From the NCBI GenBank assembly GCA_036380835.1, contig DASVDZ010000095.1, positions 1-64,000 on the forward strand: a stretch of DNA of 64,000 nucleotides. The letters run 5' to 3'. The notes under the pieces are model-generated. The model was not told the DNA's origin and did not search any database. It saw nothing but the letters and a program-made list of their open reading frames with translations. Positions 9,876 through 18,224 of this stretch are shown here, one piece after another. The translations under genes were made by a program, and so were the position numbers. The DNA comes from DASQJL01 sp036380835 (GTDB taxonomy: Bacteria > Eisenbacteria > RBG-16-71-46 > SZUA-252). Positions within the stretch are counted from its first letter, which is position 1, and every line of letters begins with the position of its first letter.

Positions 9876-10373
9876 CTATCGCACGCCTTCGCTCCGCTCG
9901 ACGGCGTCCCGGATCACGGGCACCCAGCGGAGCAAATGACTCCGGATTCGATGAAACGCGTCCACGTATTCGTCCGACCCGCCGCCGATGGGATCGTGGA
10001 TCCCGACGTCGGCCCCGGCCTCGGCCCTCGGTTCGGCGCCCCGCTCGGTGATCATATGGACGCGGTCCCGAACGTCGGGGGCGAGCTCCGCCGCGCGGCT
10101 CAGGTGTCCCGGCTCCATCCCGAGCACCAGGTCCGACTCCCGGAGGAGCCTCGCGGTCAACGGACGCGACCGGTGCCCGCGAATGTCGATGCCGCGGGCG
10201 GCCGTCGTCTCGATCGCGTGGGGGGCCGCCGGCACGCCTTCCACGGCGCCCGTCCCGGCCGAGGTGACCGTCACCTGGGAGTCGAGATCGGGGGTGAGGA
10301 GCGACCGGAGGATTCCCTCGGCCATCGGGCTTCGGCAGGTATTCCCCGTGCAGACCAGCAGGACCTGGAACAT
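9876..10373 (-). CDS. Low-molecular-weight phosphatase, YwlE (protein-arginine phosphatase) type
   Basis: 165 residues from the ATG at 10373, with GGTGAGG just upstream; a GTG at 10382 is less likely. The catalytic P-loop near the N-terminus is VCTGNTCRSPMAEG, with nucleophile Cys8 and Arg14 in CX5R. The general-acid Asp lies in the HDPIGGGSDEY loop near residue 134. Thr12 occupies the place where tyrosine-specific members usually have Ile. In Bacillus YwlE this Thr gives preference for phosphoarginine. As in Bacillus, the gene follows tsaC. It is therefore probably an arginine phosphatase rather than a tyrosine phosphatase, but that is inference from one residue and synteny. Confidence 0.85.
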   Translation of the reverse strand: MFQVLLVCTGNTCRSPMAEGILRSLLTPDLDSQVTVTSAGTGAVEGVPAAPHAIETTAARGIDIRGHRSRPLTARLLRESDLVLGMEPGHLSRAAELAPDVRDRVHMITERGAEPRAEAGADVGIHDPIGGGSDEYVDAFHRIRSHLLRWVPVIRDAVERSEGVR

Positions 10374-10437
10374 GAGCCTCACCAGGGGTTTGGAATCGGT
10401 GCGGACAGATCGAGTCTAGGGTCGATGGGGAGGAGCG

Positions 10438-11052
10438 TCAAGTGGCCGTTCCGGAGAGACGGACCGCGCCTTCGCGAAGGACCGTAACGACTTCCCCGCG
10501 CACGCGCGCGATCGTCGAGACGCTGCCCGAGAGCGGCCCGGCGTCCACGATGACGGTGACGCGCGGATCGTCCGGGGCGTCCTCGGGGTGCACCGCCGGT
10601 GGCGCGCCCGGGCGATTCGCCGACGTCGAAACGACCAGCCCTCCCGCCGCGATCACCAGGTCGCGGAGGAACGCGCTTCCGGGGCAACGGAGCGCGACCG
10701 TTCCTCCCTCCGCCCGAAGGGCCGGAGGGACCATCGGGCCCGCGTCGAAGACGAGCGTGAGGGCCCCGGGCCAATGTGCCTGGATCAGCGCGGCGGCGGG
10801 GGCCGGGACGGAGGCCACCCAGCGGTAGACGTCGCCGGGACGGCCGACGAGACCGATCCACGCCTTTCCCTCGCCGCGCGGCTTGAGCCCCGCGAGGCGC
10901 GACGCCCCCTCCTCGCTCGCGGCCAGGGCGTGGAACCCGTAGACCCCTTCGGCGGGAAGGAGCGCCACGCCGCCCGCCCGGAGCGACGCGGCGACGCGGG
11001 CGACGGCGGCCGCGTGCGTCTCGGCGGCAAGGCGGATCCGCTCCGCGGCCAC
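10438..11052 (-). CDS. tsaC: L-threonylcarbamoyladenylate synthase (TsaC/Sua5 family, short form)
   Basis: 204 residues with a GTG start at 11052, four bases after the purE stop. It makes threonylcarbamoyl-AMP for the universal t6A37 tRNA modification. The YrdC fold is seen in LRAGGVALLPAEGVYGFHAL (residues 25-44), LKPRGEGKAWIGL and the terminal STSANRPG. The usual PTDTVYGL core reads PAEGVYGF here, a divergent nucleotide-pocket sequence. Length matches TsaC rather than the longer two-domain Sua5. The neighbouring phosphatase gene is a frequent partner in other genomes. Confidence 0.85.
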   Translation of the reverse strand: MAAERIRLAAETHAAAVARVAASLRAGGVALLPAEGVYGFHALAASEEGASRLAGLKPRGEGKAWIGLVGRPGDVYRWVASVPAPAAALIQAHWPGALTLVFDAGPMVPPALRAEGGTVALRCPGSAFLRDLVIAAGGLVVSTSANRPGAPPAVHPEDAPDDPRVTVIVDAGPLSGSVSTIARVRGEVVTVLREGAVRLSGTAT

Positions 11053-11056
11053 GCGA

Positions 11057-11533
11057 CTAGAGCGTCTCGCCCCGGGCGAGCCTCTCCTTGAGATCGTTCA
11101 GCTTGAGCTCGAGCGCCGGGTCGGAGACCGCCAGGATCTGGGCCGCCAGGACGGCCGCGTTCCGGGCGCCGGCCGAGCCGATCGCGACGGTCGCGACGGG
11201 CACCCCCGCCGGCATCTGGACCGTCGAGTAGAGCGCGTCGGCGCCGCCGAGCGCCGAGCCCAAGAGCGGCACGCCGATCACCGGCTTGACCGTGTGGGCC
11301 GCGACGGCCCCCGCCAGATGGTTGGCCATGCCGGCCGCCGCGATGAAGACCTCGACGCCGCGGGCGGGCGCTCCCTTGACGATTTCCCGGACGCGATCCG
11401 GACTCCGATGCGCCGACGCCTGCTCCATCTCGTGCTCGATGCCGAGGGAGCGGAGCACGCGCGCCGTCTCCTCCATCGTCGCCCGGTCCGATTCGCTGCC
11501 GAAGAGGATGGCGACCTTCGGTTTCACGCTCAT
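11057..11533 (-). CDS. purE: N5-carboxyaminoimidazole ribonucleotide mutase
   Basis: 158 residues, class I PurE. It shifts the carboxyl group of N5-CAIR to give CAIR in purine synthesis. Key motifs are GSESDRATM (12-20), EQASAHRSPD and AAGMANHLAGAVAAHT, all typical of the octameric enzyme. The ATG at 11533 overlaps the purD stop (ATGA), so the two purine genes are translationally coupled. A matching purK is not in the window. Confidence 0.95.
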   Translation of the reverse strand: MSVKPKVAILFGSESDRATMEETARVLRSLGIEHEMEQASAHRSPDRVREIVKGAPARGVEVFIAAAGMANHLAGAVAAHTVKPVIGVPLLGSALGGADALYSTVQMPAGVPVATVAIGSAGARNAAVLAAQILAVSDPALELKLNDLKERLARGETL

Positions 11534-12831
11534 GTCGTCTGGCTCCCCGTGGCGAGTGGTGACTGCGCGATGTCGCGCCGATAGTGCATGCCGTCGAACC
11601 GGATGCGCGCCGCGGCGCCGTACGCCGCCTCGCGCGCGCGCTCGAGCGTCTCGGCCCTCGCGGTGACGCCGAGCACGCGGCCCCCGGTGACGACCCAACG
11701 CGTTCCGCGCCGGTCGGTGCCCGAGTGGAAGACGCGGATCCCGTGCGGCCACGTCGCGTCGAGGCCCTCGATGACGGCCCCCGTCTCGGGGCTCTGCGGA
11801 TAGCCCCGCGCGGCGAGCACGACGCAGACGGCGGCACCCTCGTGCGCGACGAACGTGGCGTGACGCTCGGGAGGCAGCTTCCCCTCCGCCGCCGCGCGGA
11901 AGAGGGCGAGCGGGTCCTCGGCGAGGAGCGGCAGGACCGCCTGCGCCTCCGGGTCCCCGAACCGGGCGTTGAACTCGAGCACCATCGGGCCGCGCTCGGT
12001 CAGCATGAGGCCGAGGTAGAGGACCCCGCGGTAGGGCGCGCCGGCCTCGCGGAGCGCCGCGAGGACCGGATCGACGATCGCCTTCCCGATCGCGACGGCC
12101 TCCTCGGACGAGGGGACGCGCGCCGGAGCGCAGGCCCCCATGCCGCCCGTGTTCGGCCCCGTGTCGCCGTCGCCGACCCGCTTGTGATCTCGCGCCGGCG
12201 GGAAGAGCATCCAGCGCTCCCCGTCGGTCAGCACGAGGAGCGACGCCTCTTCGCCGCGCAGGCACTCCTCGAGCACGAGCGTCCCGCCCGCGTCTCCGAG
12301 CGTCCGCCGTCGCATCCAGGCGTCCACGGTCGCCCGCGCCTCCTCCTTGTTCGCCGCGATCACGACCCCCTTCCCCGAAGCGAGCCCGTCCGCCTTGAGC
12401 ACGATCGGGTAGGCCGTGTCGGCCAGGAGCCGCTCGGCCTCGTCCGCGGATCCGGCGGTGCTGAAGGCGGCGGTGGGCAGCGCGAGACGCGCGAGGAGGC
12501 GCTTGGCCGCGAGCTTGCTCGTCTCGAGGCGCGCCCCCTCGCGCGACGGGCCCAGCACCGGGATCCCCACGGTCCGGAGGTCGTCCGCGAGGCCGAGGGC
12601 GAGCGGCGCCTCCGGGCCCACCACGACGAGCACCGCCTCGTTCCGGCGCGCCCACGCGGTGATTCCCTGCACGTCGGTCGCGGCGATCGGAACCCGCTCC
12701 ACGATCGATCCCATGCCCGCGTTCCCGGGTGCCGCGAAGATCCGCGGGTGCTCCGGCGAGTCGTGGAGCGCCTGCGCGATCGCGTGCTCCCGCCCCCCTT
12801 GCCCGACCAGGAGGACGCGCGCGCCGTCCAT
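11530..12831 (-). CDS. purD: Phosphoribosylamine-glycine ligase (GAR synthetase)
   Basis: 433 residues, usual length. It joins phosphoribosylamine to glycine with ATP in purine synthesis. The N-terminus VLLVGQGGREHAIAQAL, the ATP-grasp segment VLKADGLASGKGVV, the DHKRVGDGDTGPNTGGMGA loop and LEFNARFGDPEAQ are all diagnostic. The ATG start at 12831 overlaps the gatB stop (ATGA), and its own stop overlaps purE. Glycine supply could come from glyA in the same gene run. Confidence 0.96.
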   Translation of the reverse strand: MDGARVLLVGQGGREHAIAQALHDSPEHPRIFAAPGNAGMGSIVERVPIAATDVQGITAWARRNEAVLVVVGPEAPLALGLADDLRTVGIPVLGPSREGARLETSKLAAKRLLARLALPTAAFSTAGSADEAERLLADTAYPIVLKADGLASGKGVVIAANKEEARATVDAWMRRRTLGDAGGTLVLEECLRGEEASLLVLTDGERWMLFPPARDHKRVGDGDTGPNTGGMGACAPARVPSSEEAVAIGKAIVDPVLAALREAGAPYRGVLYLGLMLTERGPMVLEFNARFGDPEAQAVLPLLAEDPLALFRAAAEGKLPPERHATFVAHEGAAVCVVLAARGYPQSPETGAVIEGLDATWPHGIRVFHSGTDRRGTRWVVTGGRVLGVTARAETLERAREAAYGAAARIRFDGMHYRRDIAQSPLATGSQTT

Positions 12832-14321
12832 CAGCCCGCCCCCCCGAGCGCCGCGCGGAGCGCCGCCTGGAGCTTCTCCGGGTGCGCCCGCCCGCGCGAT
12901 TGCTTCATCGCCTGCCCCACCAGGAAGGCGAACGTCTTTTCCTTCCCGGCGCGGAACTCGGCCGCGGGGCCCGGATTCGCGGCGATCACCTCCCGCGCCA
13001 GCGCGAGGAGCGCCGCCTCGTCGTCGATCGGCAGGAGTCCGTGCTTCGCGACGATCGCCTCCGGCCCGTCGGGCTCGGACAGCATGCGCTCGAAGACCTG
13101 CTTCGCGATCTTGCCCGAGACGGTCCCCTTCGCCACCATCGCGATCAGCGCGCCGAGGCGGTCGGGGCGGATCGGGAACTCCTCGATCGACTGCCCCGTC
13201 CGGTTCCGGACCGCGTTCAGCTCGGTCATGATCCAGTTGCTCGCGAGCTTCGGCTGGCCCGAGCGCGCCGCCGTCTCCTCGAAGTACGTCGCGAGCGATC
13301 GCGTCTCGGTGAGCACCTCGGCGTCGTACTCCGGAACGCCCTGATCGCGGACCAGCCGCTCCCGGAGCGCGTCGGGGAGCTCGGGGAGCGACGCGCGGAG
13401 CGAGCCGACCCACGCCGGGTCGAGATCGAGCGGAAGGAGATCGGGCTCCGGGAAGTAGCGGTAGTCGTGCGCCTCCTCCTTCGACCGCATCGTCTCCGCC
13501 ACGCTTCGCGCGGAATCCCAGAGCAAGGTCTCCTGGACGACGCGCCCCCCGGACTCGATCACGCCGATCTGCCGGTCGATCTCGTAGTGGATCGCCTTCT
13601 CGACGTAGCGGAAGGAATTCAGGTTCTTGATTTCGGTCTTGGTGCCGAAGGCCTCCGTTCCCCGAGGACGGACCGAGACGTTCGCGTCGCACCGGAGGCT
13701 TCCCTCCTCCATGTTGCCGTCGCAGACGTCCAGGTAGACGAGGATCTGCTTCAGCTTGGTGAGGTAGCGGTAGGCCTCGACTCCGGACCTCAGATCGGGC
13801 TGCGACACGATCTCGATCAACGGGACGCCCGCGCGGTTCAGGTCGACGCGGGTCGTGACGATCCCTTCCCTCCCCTCGGGATGGAGCGACTTGCCCGCGT
13901 CCTCCTCGAGATGGATTCGGACGAGACCGATCCGCTTCACCAGGTCGCCGACCAGGATCTCGACCGCCCCTCCCTCGCAGAGGGGGCGGTCGTACTGGGA
14001 GATCTGATAGCCCTTCGGAAGGTCGGGGTAGAAGTAGTTCTTCCGCGCGAAGACGCTCCGCGGATGGATGGTCGCCCCGACGGCGAGCCCGGTCATCACC
14101 GCGAAGGCGACCGCGCGTTCGTTCAGGACCGGGAGGACCCCGGGGAGCCCGAGACAGACGGGGCAGACCTGCGTGTTGGGAGCCGCCCCGAAGCGCGTGC
14201 TGCAGCCGCAGAAGATCTTGCTCGCGGTCTTGAGCTGCGCGTGCACCTCGAGGCCGATCACGGCCTCGTAGCGCTCGCGGAGCGCCTCCTTCGCCTCGGG
14301 CGCGGGGCGGGCCCCGGTCAC
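12831..14321 (-). CDS. gatB: Aspartyl/glutamyl-tRNA amidotransferase subunit B
   Basis: 496 residues with a GTG start overlapping the gatA stop (GTGA). GatB carries the ATP-dependent kinase/transamidation site that converts mischarged Glu-tRNA(Gln) or Asp-tRNA(Asn). Visible marks are GLEVHAQLKT near the N-terminus, zinc-type cysteines in CGCS and CPVCLGLPG, NYFYPDLPKGYQISQYD, and the C-terminal tRNA-binding YqeY-like tail (KGTVSGKIAKQVFE onward). With gatA and gatC directly upstream this is a complete gatCAB operon, implying indirect tRNA aminoacylation in this organism. Confidence 0.96.
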   Translation of the reverse strand: MTGARPAPEAKEALRERYEAVIGLEVHAQLKTASKIFCGCSTRFGAAPNTQVCPVCLGLPGVLPVLNERAVAFAVMTGLAVGATIHPRSVFARKNYFYPDLPKGYQISQYDRPLCEGGAVEILVGDLVKRIGLVRIHLEEDAGKSLHPEGREGIVTTRVDLNRAGVPLIEIVSQPDLRSGVEAYRYLTKLKQILVYLDVCDGNMEEGSLRCDANVSVRPRGTEAFGTKTEIKNLNSFRYVEKAIHYEIDRQIGVIESGGRVVQETLLWDSARSVAETMRSKEEAHDYRYFPEPDLLPLDLDPAWVGSLRASLPELPDALRERLVRDQGVPEYDAEVLTETRSLATYFEETAARSGQPKLASNWIMTELNAVRNRTGQSIEEFPIRPDRLGALIAMVAKGTVSGKIAKQVFERMLSEPDGPEAIVAKHGLLPIDDEAALLALAREVIAANPGPAAEFRAGKEKTFAFLVGQAMKQSRGRAHPEKLQAALRAALGGAG

Positions 14322-15802
14322 GCGGCCCCCTCCCGCGCGATCGCGGGCGCCCGCGTGGTCGCGTCTCCCCACGCCTCGGCGGCGCGCGCGATGCGGAGCA
14401 GCGTTTCCTCGGCGAAGGGGCGCCCGACGAGCTGGAGGCCGATCGGGAGCCCGGTCGGCCCGAACCCTGCCGGGAAGGAGAGGGCCGGCACGCCGGCCAA
14501 GGACGCCGGAATCGAATAGATGTCGTTCAGGTACATCGCGAGCGGGTCGTCCACCTTCTCGCCGATCCCGAAGGCGGTCGTCGGCGTCACCGGGAAGAAG
14601 AGGACGTCGGCTGATCGGAGCGCCTCGGTGAAGTCGCGCCGGATGAGCGTCCGGACCCGCTGGGCGCCCAGGTAGTACGCGTCGTAGTAGCCCGCGGAGA
14701 GGGCGTACGTGCCGAGGAGGATGCGCCGCTTGACCTCGCGGCCGAAGCCCTGGCCGCGCGTCGCCTCGTACATGGTCGCGAGGTCGAGGTCGGGCACGCG
14801 AAGGCCGTACCGGACGCCGTCGTAACGCGCCAGGTTGCTCGAGGCCTCGGCCGGCGCGATCAGGTAGTAGGTGGCGATGGCGTACTGGGCGTGCGGCAGC
14901 GCCACGTCGACGATCTTCGCTCCGGCGTCGGCGAAGGCCCTCGAGGCCACCTCGAACCGCTCCCGAATCTCCGGGGCCACTCCCTCCGCCGCGAGGAGAT
15001 CGCGGGGGACGCCGAGCGTGAGCCCGCGGACTCCCTGCTCCAGCGCGTCCAGCGAGACCGGCCGCGCCTCGGGCCGGCTCGTCATGTCCCGCTCGTCGCG
15101 CCCCTGGATCGCGTCGTAGAGGAGCGCCGTGTCGCGCGCCGTCCGCGCGAAGGGACCGATCTGGTCGAGCGAGGAGGCGAACGCGACGAGCCCGTAGCGC
15201 GAGACCGCCCCGTACGTCGGCTTGAGCCCGTAGACCCCGCAGAAGGCCGCCGGCTGGCGCACCGAGCCCCCGGTGTCGGATCCCAGGGCCAGCGCCGCCT
15301 CGCGCGCGGCGACCGCCGCCGCCGAGCCGCCGCTCGAGCCGCCGGGCACGCGCGCCAGGTCCCACGGGTTCCGCGTCGGGAAATAGGCGGAGTTCTCGGT
15401 GGAAGAGCCCATCGCGAATTCGTCGCAGTTCGTCTTCCCGACGAAGACGGCGTCGGCGGCCCGAAGGCGCTCGACGACGTGCGCGTCGTACGGAGGGCGG
15501 TATCCTTCGAGGATCCTGGAGCCGCACGTCGTCGGGACGCCGCGCGTGCAGATGTTGTCCTTGAGCGCGACCGGGACGCCGGCCAGCGCGCCGAGCCGCT
15601 CCCCCTTCGCGCGCCGCGCGTCGATCGCCCGCGCGGAGGCGATCGCCTGCTCGGGCGTCCTGTGAAGGAACGAGCCGAGGCGCTTCGACGTGCGATCCGC
15701 GCGCGCGAGGAAGGCGCGGGCCACCTCCTCGGCGCTCGCCTCTCCCCCGCGCACGGCCGCGGCGATCGACTCCGCGGTCCGATCGGTCAGCGCGTCGCTC
15801 AT
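14318..15802 (-). CDS. gatA: Aspartyl/glutamyl-tRNA amidotransferase subunit A
   Basis: 494 residues, amidase-signature enzyme that releases ammonia from glutamine and channels it to GatB. The Ser-cisSer-Lys triad is visible: Lys in GVPVALKDN (about residue 80), the Gly/Ser-rich GGSSGGSAAAV (about 155) and SDTGGSVRQPAAF (about 178). The ATG at 15802 overlaps the gatC stop (ATGA). Length and motif order are standard. Confidence 0.96.
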   Translation of the reverse strand: MSDALTDRTAESIAAAVRGGEASAEEVARAFLARADRTSKRLGSFLHRTPEQAIASARAIDARRAKGERLGALAGVPVALKDNICTRGVPTTCGSRILEGYRPPYDAHVVERLRAADAVFVGKTNCDEFAMGSSTENSAYFPTRNPWDLARVPGGSSGGSAAAVAAREAALALGSDTGGSVRQPAAFCGVYGLKPTYGAVSRYGLVAFASSLDQIGPFARTARDTALLYDAIQGRDERDMTSRPEARPVSLDALEQGVRGLTLGVPRDLLAAEGVAPEIRERFEVASRAFADAGAKIVDVALPHAQYAIATYYLIAPAEASSNLARYDGVRYGLRVPDLDLATMYEATRGQGFGREVKRRILLGTYALSAGYYDAYYLGAQRVRTLIRRDFTEALRSADVLFFPVTPTTAFGIGEKVDDPLAMYLNDIYSIPASLAGVPALSFPAGFGPTGLPIGLQLVGRPFAEETLLRIARAAEAWGDATTRAPAIAREGAA

Positions 15803-16086
15803 ACGACCCGGGGCACCCGGAAGTAGTCCCCTTCGCGCTCGGGCGCCTGCTCGAGCGCCTCCTCCCGCACTTCGCAGGGGACGATCCGGTCGGGTCGAAG
15901 CGGCGTCGGGGGCCCTTCCACGACCGTGCTCGTCGGCTCGATCGAGGAGACGTCGAGCGGCTGGAGCTGTTCGACGTACGTGAGGATGGACGCCAGCTCG
16001 CTGACGTACCGCCCCTCCTCGCCGGGATCGATCCGAAGCCGCGCGAGGGCGGCGATCTTCCGAACGGTGTTCGCGTCAATCGGCAT
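15799..16086 (-). CDS. gatC: Aspartyl/glutamyl-tRNA amidotransferase subunit C
   Basis: 95 residues, the small subunit that stabilises GatA. It starts MPIDANTVRKIAALARLRI and continues with LASILTYVEQLQPLDVSSIE, typical of GatC. The acidic/Pro-rich C-terminus ends DYFRVPRVV, the conserved motif that wraps around GatA. The ATG at 16086 lies inside the end of the helicase gene (11-base overlap). Confidence 0.93.
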   Translation of the reverse strand: MPIDANTVRKIAALARLRIDPGEEGRYVSELASILTYVEQLQPLDVSSIEPTSTVVEGPPTPLRPDRIVPCEVREEALEQAPEREGDYFRVPRVV

Positions 16087-18217
16087 GGCTCAGCTCCGCG
16101 AAGGCGGCGAGGATCTTCTTCGTCCCCGCCCGCCGGAATTGGACCGTGAGCTTGGCGCGTTCTCCCACGCCCTCGCTCGCCACCACGACTCCCTCGCCGA
16201 ATTGCGGATGGATCACCCGGATCCCGACCGGGCTCCTCCCTCCGGGGGGGGCCGCCCCCGCGGCCCGGGCGCGATCCGGCGCCCGCCGCCGCGGCGCTCC
16301 CCAGGACTCCCGCTGCTCCACGACCACGCAGTCGGAGGGAATTTCCGAGAGGAAGCGCGACATGCCGCCGCTCGCCGCGTTCCACGCCCGTCGGTAGGAG
16401 GCGTGGAGGAGATGCACCCGCTCGCGGGCGCGCGTCAGAGCCACGTAGAAGAGACGGCGCTCCTCCTCCAGCTCCCCCGGATCGTCGAGCGACGAGGCGT
16501 GCGGCAGGAGCCCCTCCTCCATCCCGATGACGAAGACCACGGGGAACTCGAGCCCCTTCGCCGAATGGATGGTCATGAGATTGACCGCGTCCTCGTTCTC
16601 GTCCCAGAGGTCGACGTCGGTCAGGAGGGCCACCTCGGAGAGGAAGCCCTCGATCGACGGCTCGTCGACGCGACGCGCGTACGCCTCGGCGCCCGCGATC
16701 AGCTCCTCCACGTTCTCGATCCGCTCGGCGGCCTCCCCCGGCTCCGCTTCGAGCAGGAATTCGCGATAGCGGACGGAGGCGAGCACCTCCGCGACGCACG
16801 CCGCGGGCGCCCGCGTCGCGAAGGGGCGCATCGTCTCGAAGAGCGCCGCCACCTCGCGGAGCTTCCGCGCCGCCGCGGGGCCCGTCGCCTCGGCCAGATC
16901 GGGGTGGACGAGCGCGTCGGGCACGTCGAGCGCGCGCGTCGAGGCGAACTCCTGGAGCCGCTCCGCGGTCGTCTTCCCGATGCCCCGCGTGGGAACGTTC
17001 AGGATCCGGTACCAGGAGACCGTGTCCTTCGGCTGGACGAGGGCGCGCAGGTAGGCGAGCACGTCCTTCACCTCCCGGCGCTCGTAGAACGAGATGCCGC
17101 CGGTCAGCTGGTAGGGGATCGCCGAGCGTCGGAGGGCGTTCTCGACGGCGCGCGACTGGGCGTTCGTCCGGTAGAGGATCACCATGTCGCGGTTCGAGCG
17201 CTCGTGGCGGCGGCGCTCCTCGAGGAGCGTCGAGACGACCACCTCCCCTTCCGCGTCCTCGTCCGACACCACGTGGAGGGTGAGTGGATCCCCGACCGGG
17301 TTCTCGGTCCAGAGCTCCTTCTCCTTGCGGGCCGCGTTGTGTCGCACGACGCCGTTCGCGGCGCGGAGGATCGTCTGGGTGGAGCGGTAGTTCTGGGTCA
17401 GCCGGAGCACCGCCGCTTCGGGAAAGCGCTCCTCGAAGGAGAGGATGTTCCCGATGTCGGCGCCGCGCCAGCCGTAGATCGACTGGTCGTCGTCGCCGAC
17501 GACCATGAGGTTCCGGTTGAGCCGGGAGAGCCGCTCGATCAGCTCGAACTGGATCGCGTTCGTGTCCTGGTACTCGTCCACGAGCACGTGGCGGAAGCGC
17601 GAGGCGTAGTGCCGGTGGACCCCCTCGTCCAGGTCGAACAGGCGGACCGTGTAGAGGAGGAGATCGTCGAAGTCCATCGCCGCCCGGTCGCGGAGCGCCC
17701 GCTCGTAGCGCGCGTAGACCTCGCAGACCTTCCGGTCGAGAGGCGCGAGCGCGGTCTTCGTGAACTCGGCCGCGTTCACGCCGTCGTTCTTGAGTCGCGA
17801 GATCCGGCTCCCCACGCCCGCCGGCGTGAGCCGCTTGTCGTCGGCGTCGACCTCGCGGAGCAGCTCCCTGAGGAGCGAGCGCTGGTCGTCGGTGTCGTAG
17901 ATCACGAAGGACCGCGGGTACCCGATCGCTTCGGCGTGCCTCCTTAGGATCCGGACGCACGTGCCGTGGAACGTCCCGAGCCAGACGCGGAGATCGTCGC
18001 CGCCGAGGAGGGACGCGGCGCGCTCGCGCATCTCCCGCGCCGCCTTGTTGGTGAACGTGAAGGCGAGGATCGCGTCGGGAGACACGCCGCGCTCCCGGAT
18101 GAGATGGGCGATCCGCCCGGTCAGCACGCGCGTCTTCCCGCTGCCCGCGCCCGCGAGCACCAGGAGCGGGCCGCCCGAGTGCTCGACGGCCTGGCGTTGC
18201 ACCGGATTCAGCTGCAC
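16076..18217 (-). CDS. pcrA: UvrD/PcrA-type superfamily 1 DNA helicase
   Basis: 713 residues, a 3'-5' ATP-dependent helicase for repair and replication-fork maintenance. The Q motif and Walker A are near the N-terminus (LNPVQRQAV, GAGSGKT). DEYQDTN and VGDDDQSIYGWRGA mark motifs II and III, QNYRST motif IV, and TIHSAKGLEFPVVF motif V. The C-terminal 60 residues contain GIRVIHPQFGEGVVVAS, the PcrA-like tail linked to RNA polymerase binding. The GTG start at 18217 lies seven bases after tamB. PcrA fits slightly better than UvrD because of that tail. Confidence 0.92.
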   Translation of the reverse strand: MQLNPVQRQAVEHSGGPLLVLAGAGSGKTRVLTGRIAHLIRERGVSPDAILAFTFTNKAAREMRERAASLLGGDDLRVWLGTFHGTCVRILRRHAEAIGYPRSFVIYDTDDQRSLLRELLREVDADDKRLTPAGVGSRISRLKNDGVNAAEFTKTALAPLDRKVCEVYARYERALRDRAAMDFDDLLLYTVRLFDLDEGVHRHYASRFRHVLVDEYQDTNAIQFELIERLSRLNRNLMVVGDDDQSIYGWRGADIGNILSFEERFPEAAVLRLTQNYRSTQTILRAANGVVRHNAARKEKELWTENPVGDPLTLHVVSDEDAEGEVVVSTLLEERRRHERSNRDMVILYRTNAQSRAVENALRRSAIPYQLTGGISFYERREVKDVLAYLRALVQPKDTVSWYRILNVPTRGIGKTTAERLQEFASTRALDVPDALVHPDLAEATGPAAARKLREVAALFETMRPFATRAPAACVAEVLASVRYREFLLEAEPGEAAERIENVEELIAGAEAYARRVDEPSIEGFLSEVALLTDVDLWDENEDAVNLMTIHSAKGLEFPVVFVIGMEEGLLPHASSLDDPGELEEERRLFYVALTRARERVHLLHASYRRAWNAASGGMSRFLSEIPSDCVVVEQRESWGAPRRRAPDRARAAGAAPPGGRSPVGIRVIHPQFGEGVVVASEGVGERAKLTVQFRRAGTKKILAAFAELSHAD

Positions 18218-18224
18218 GGCCGGA

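Noticed and set aside
12831..17960. A single 1709-codon minus-strand frame spanning several genes
   Set aside because: Only its last 496 codons are gatB. The rest is an out-of-frame reading of gatA, gatC and the helicase gene.
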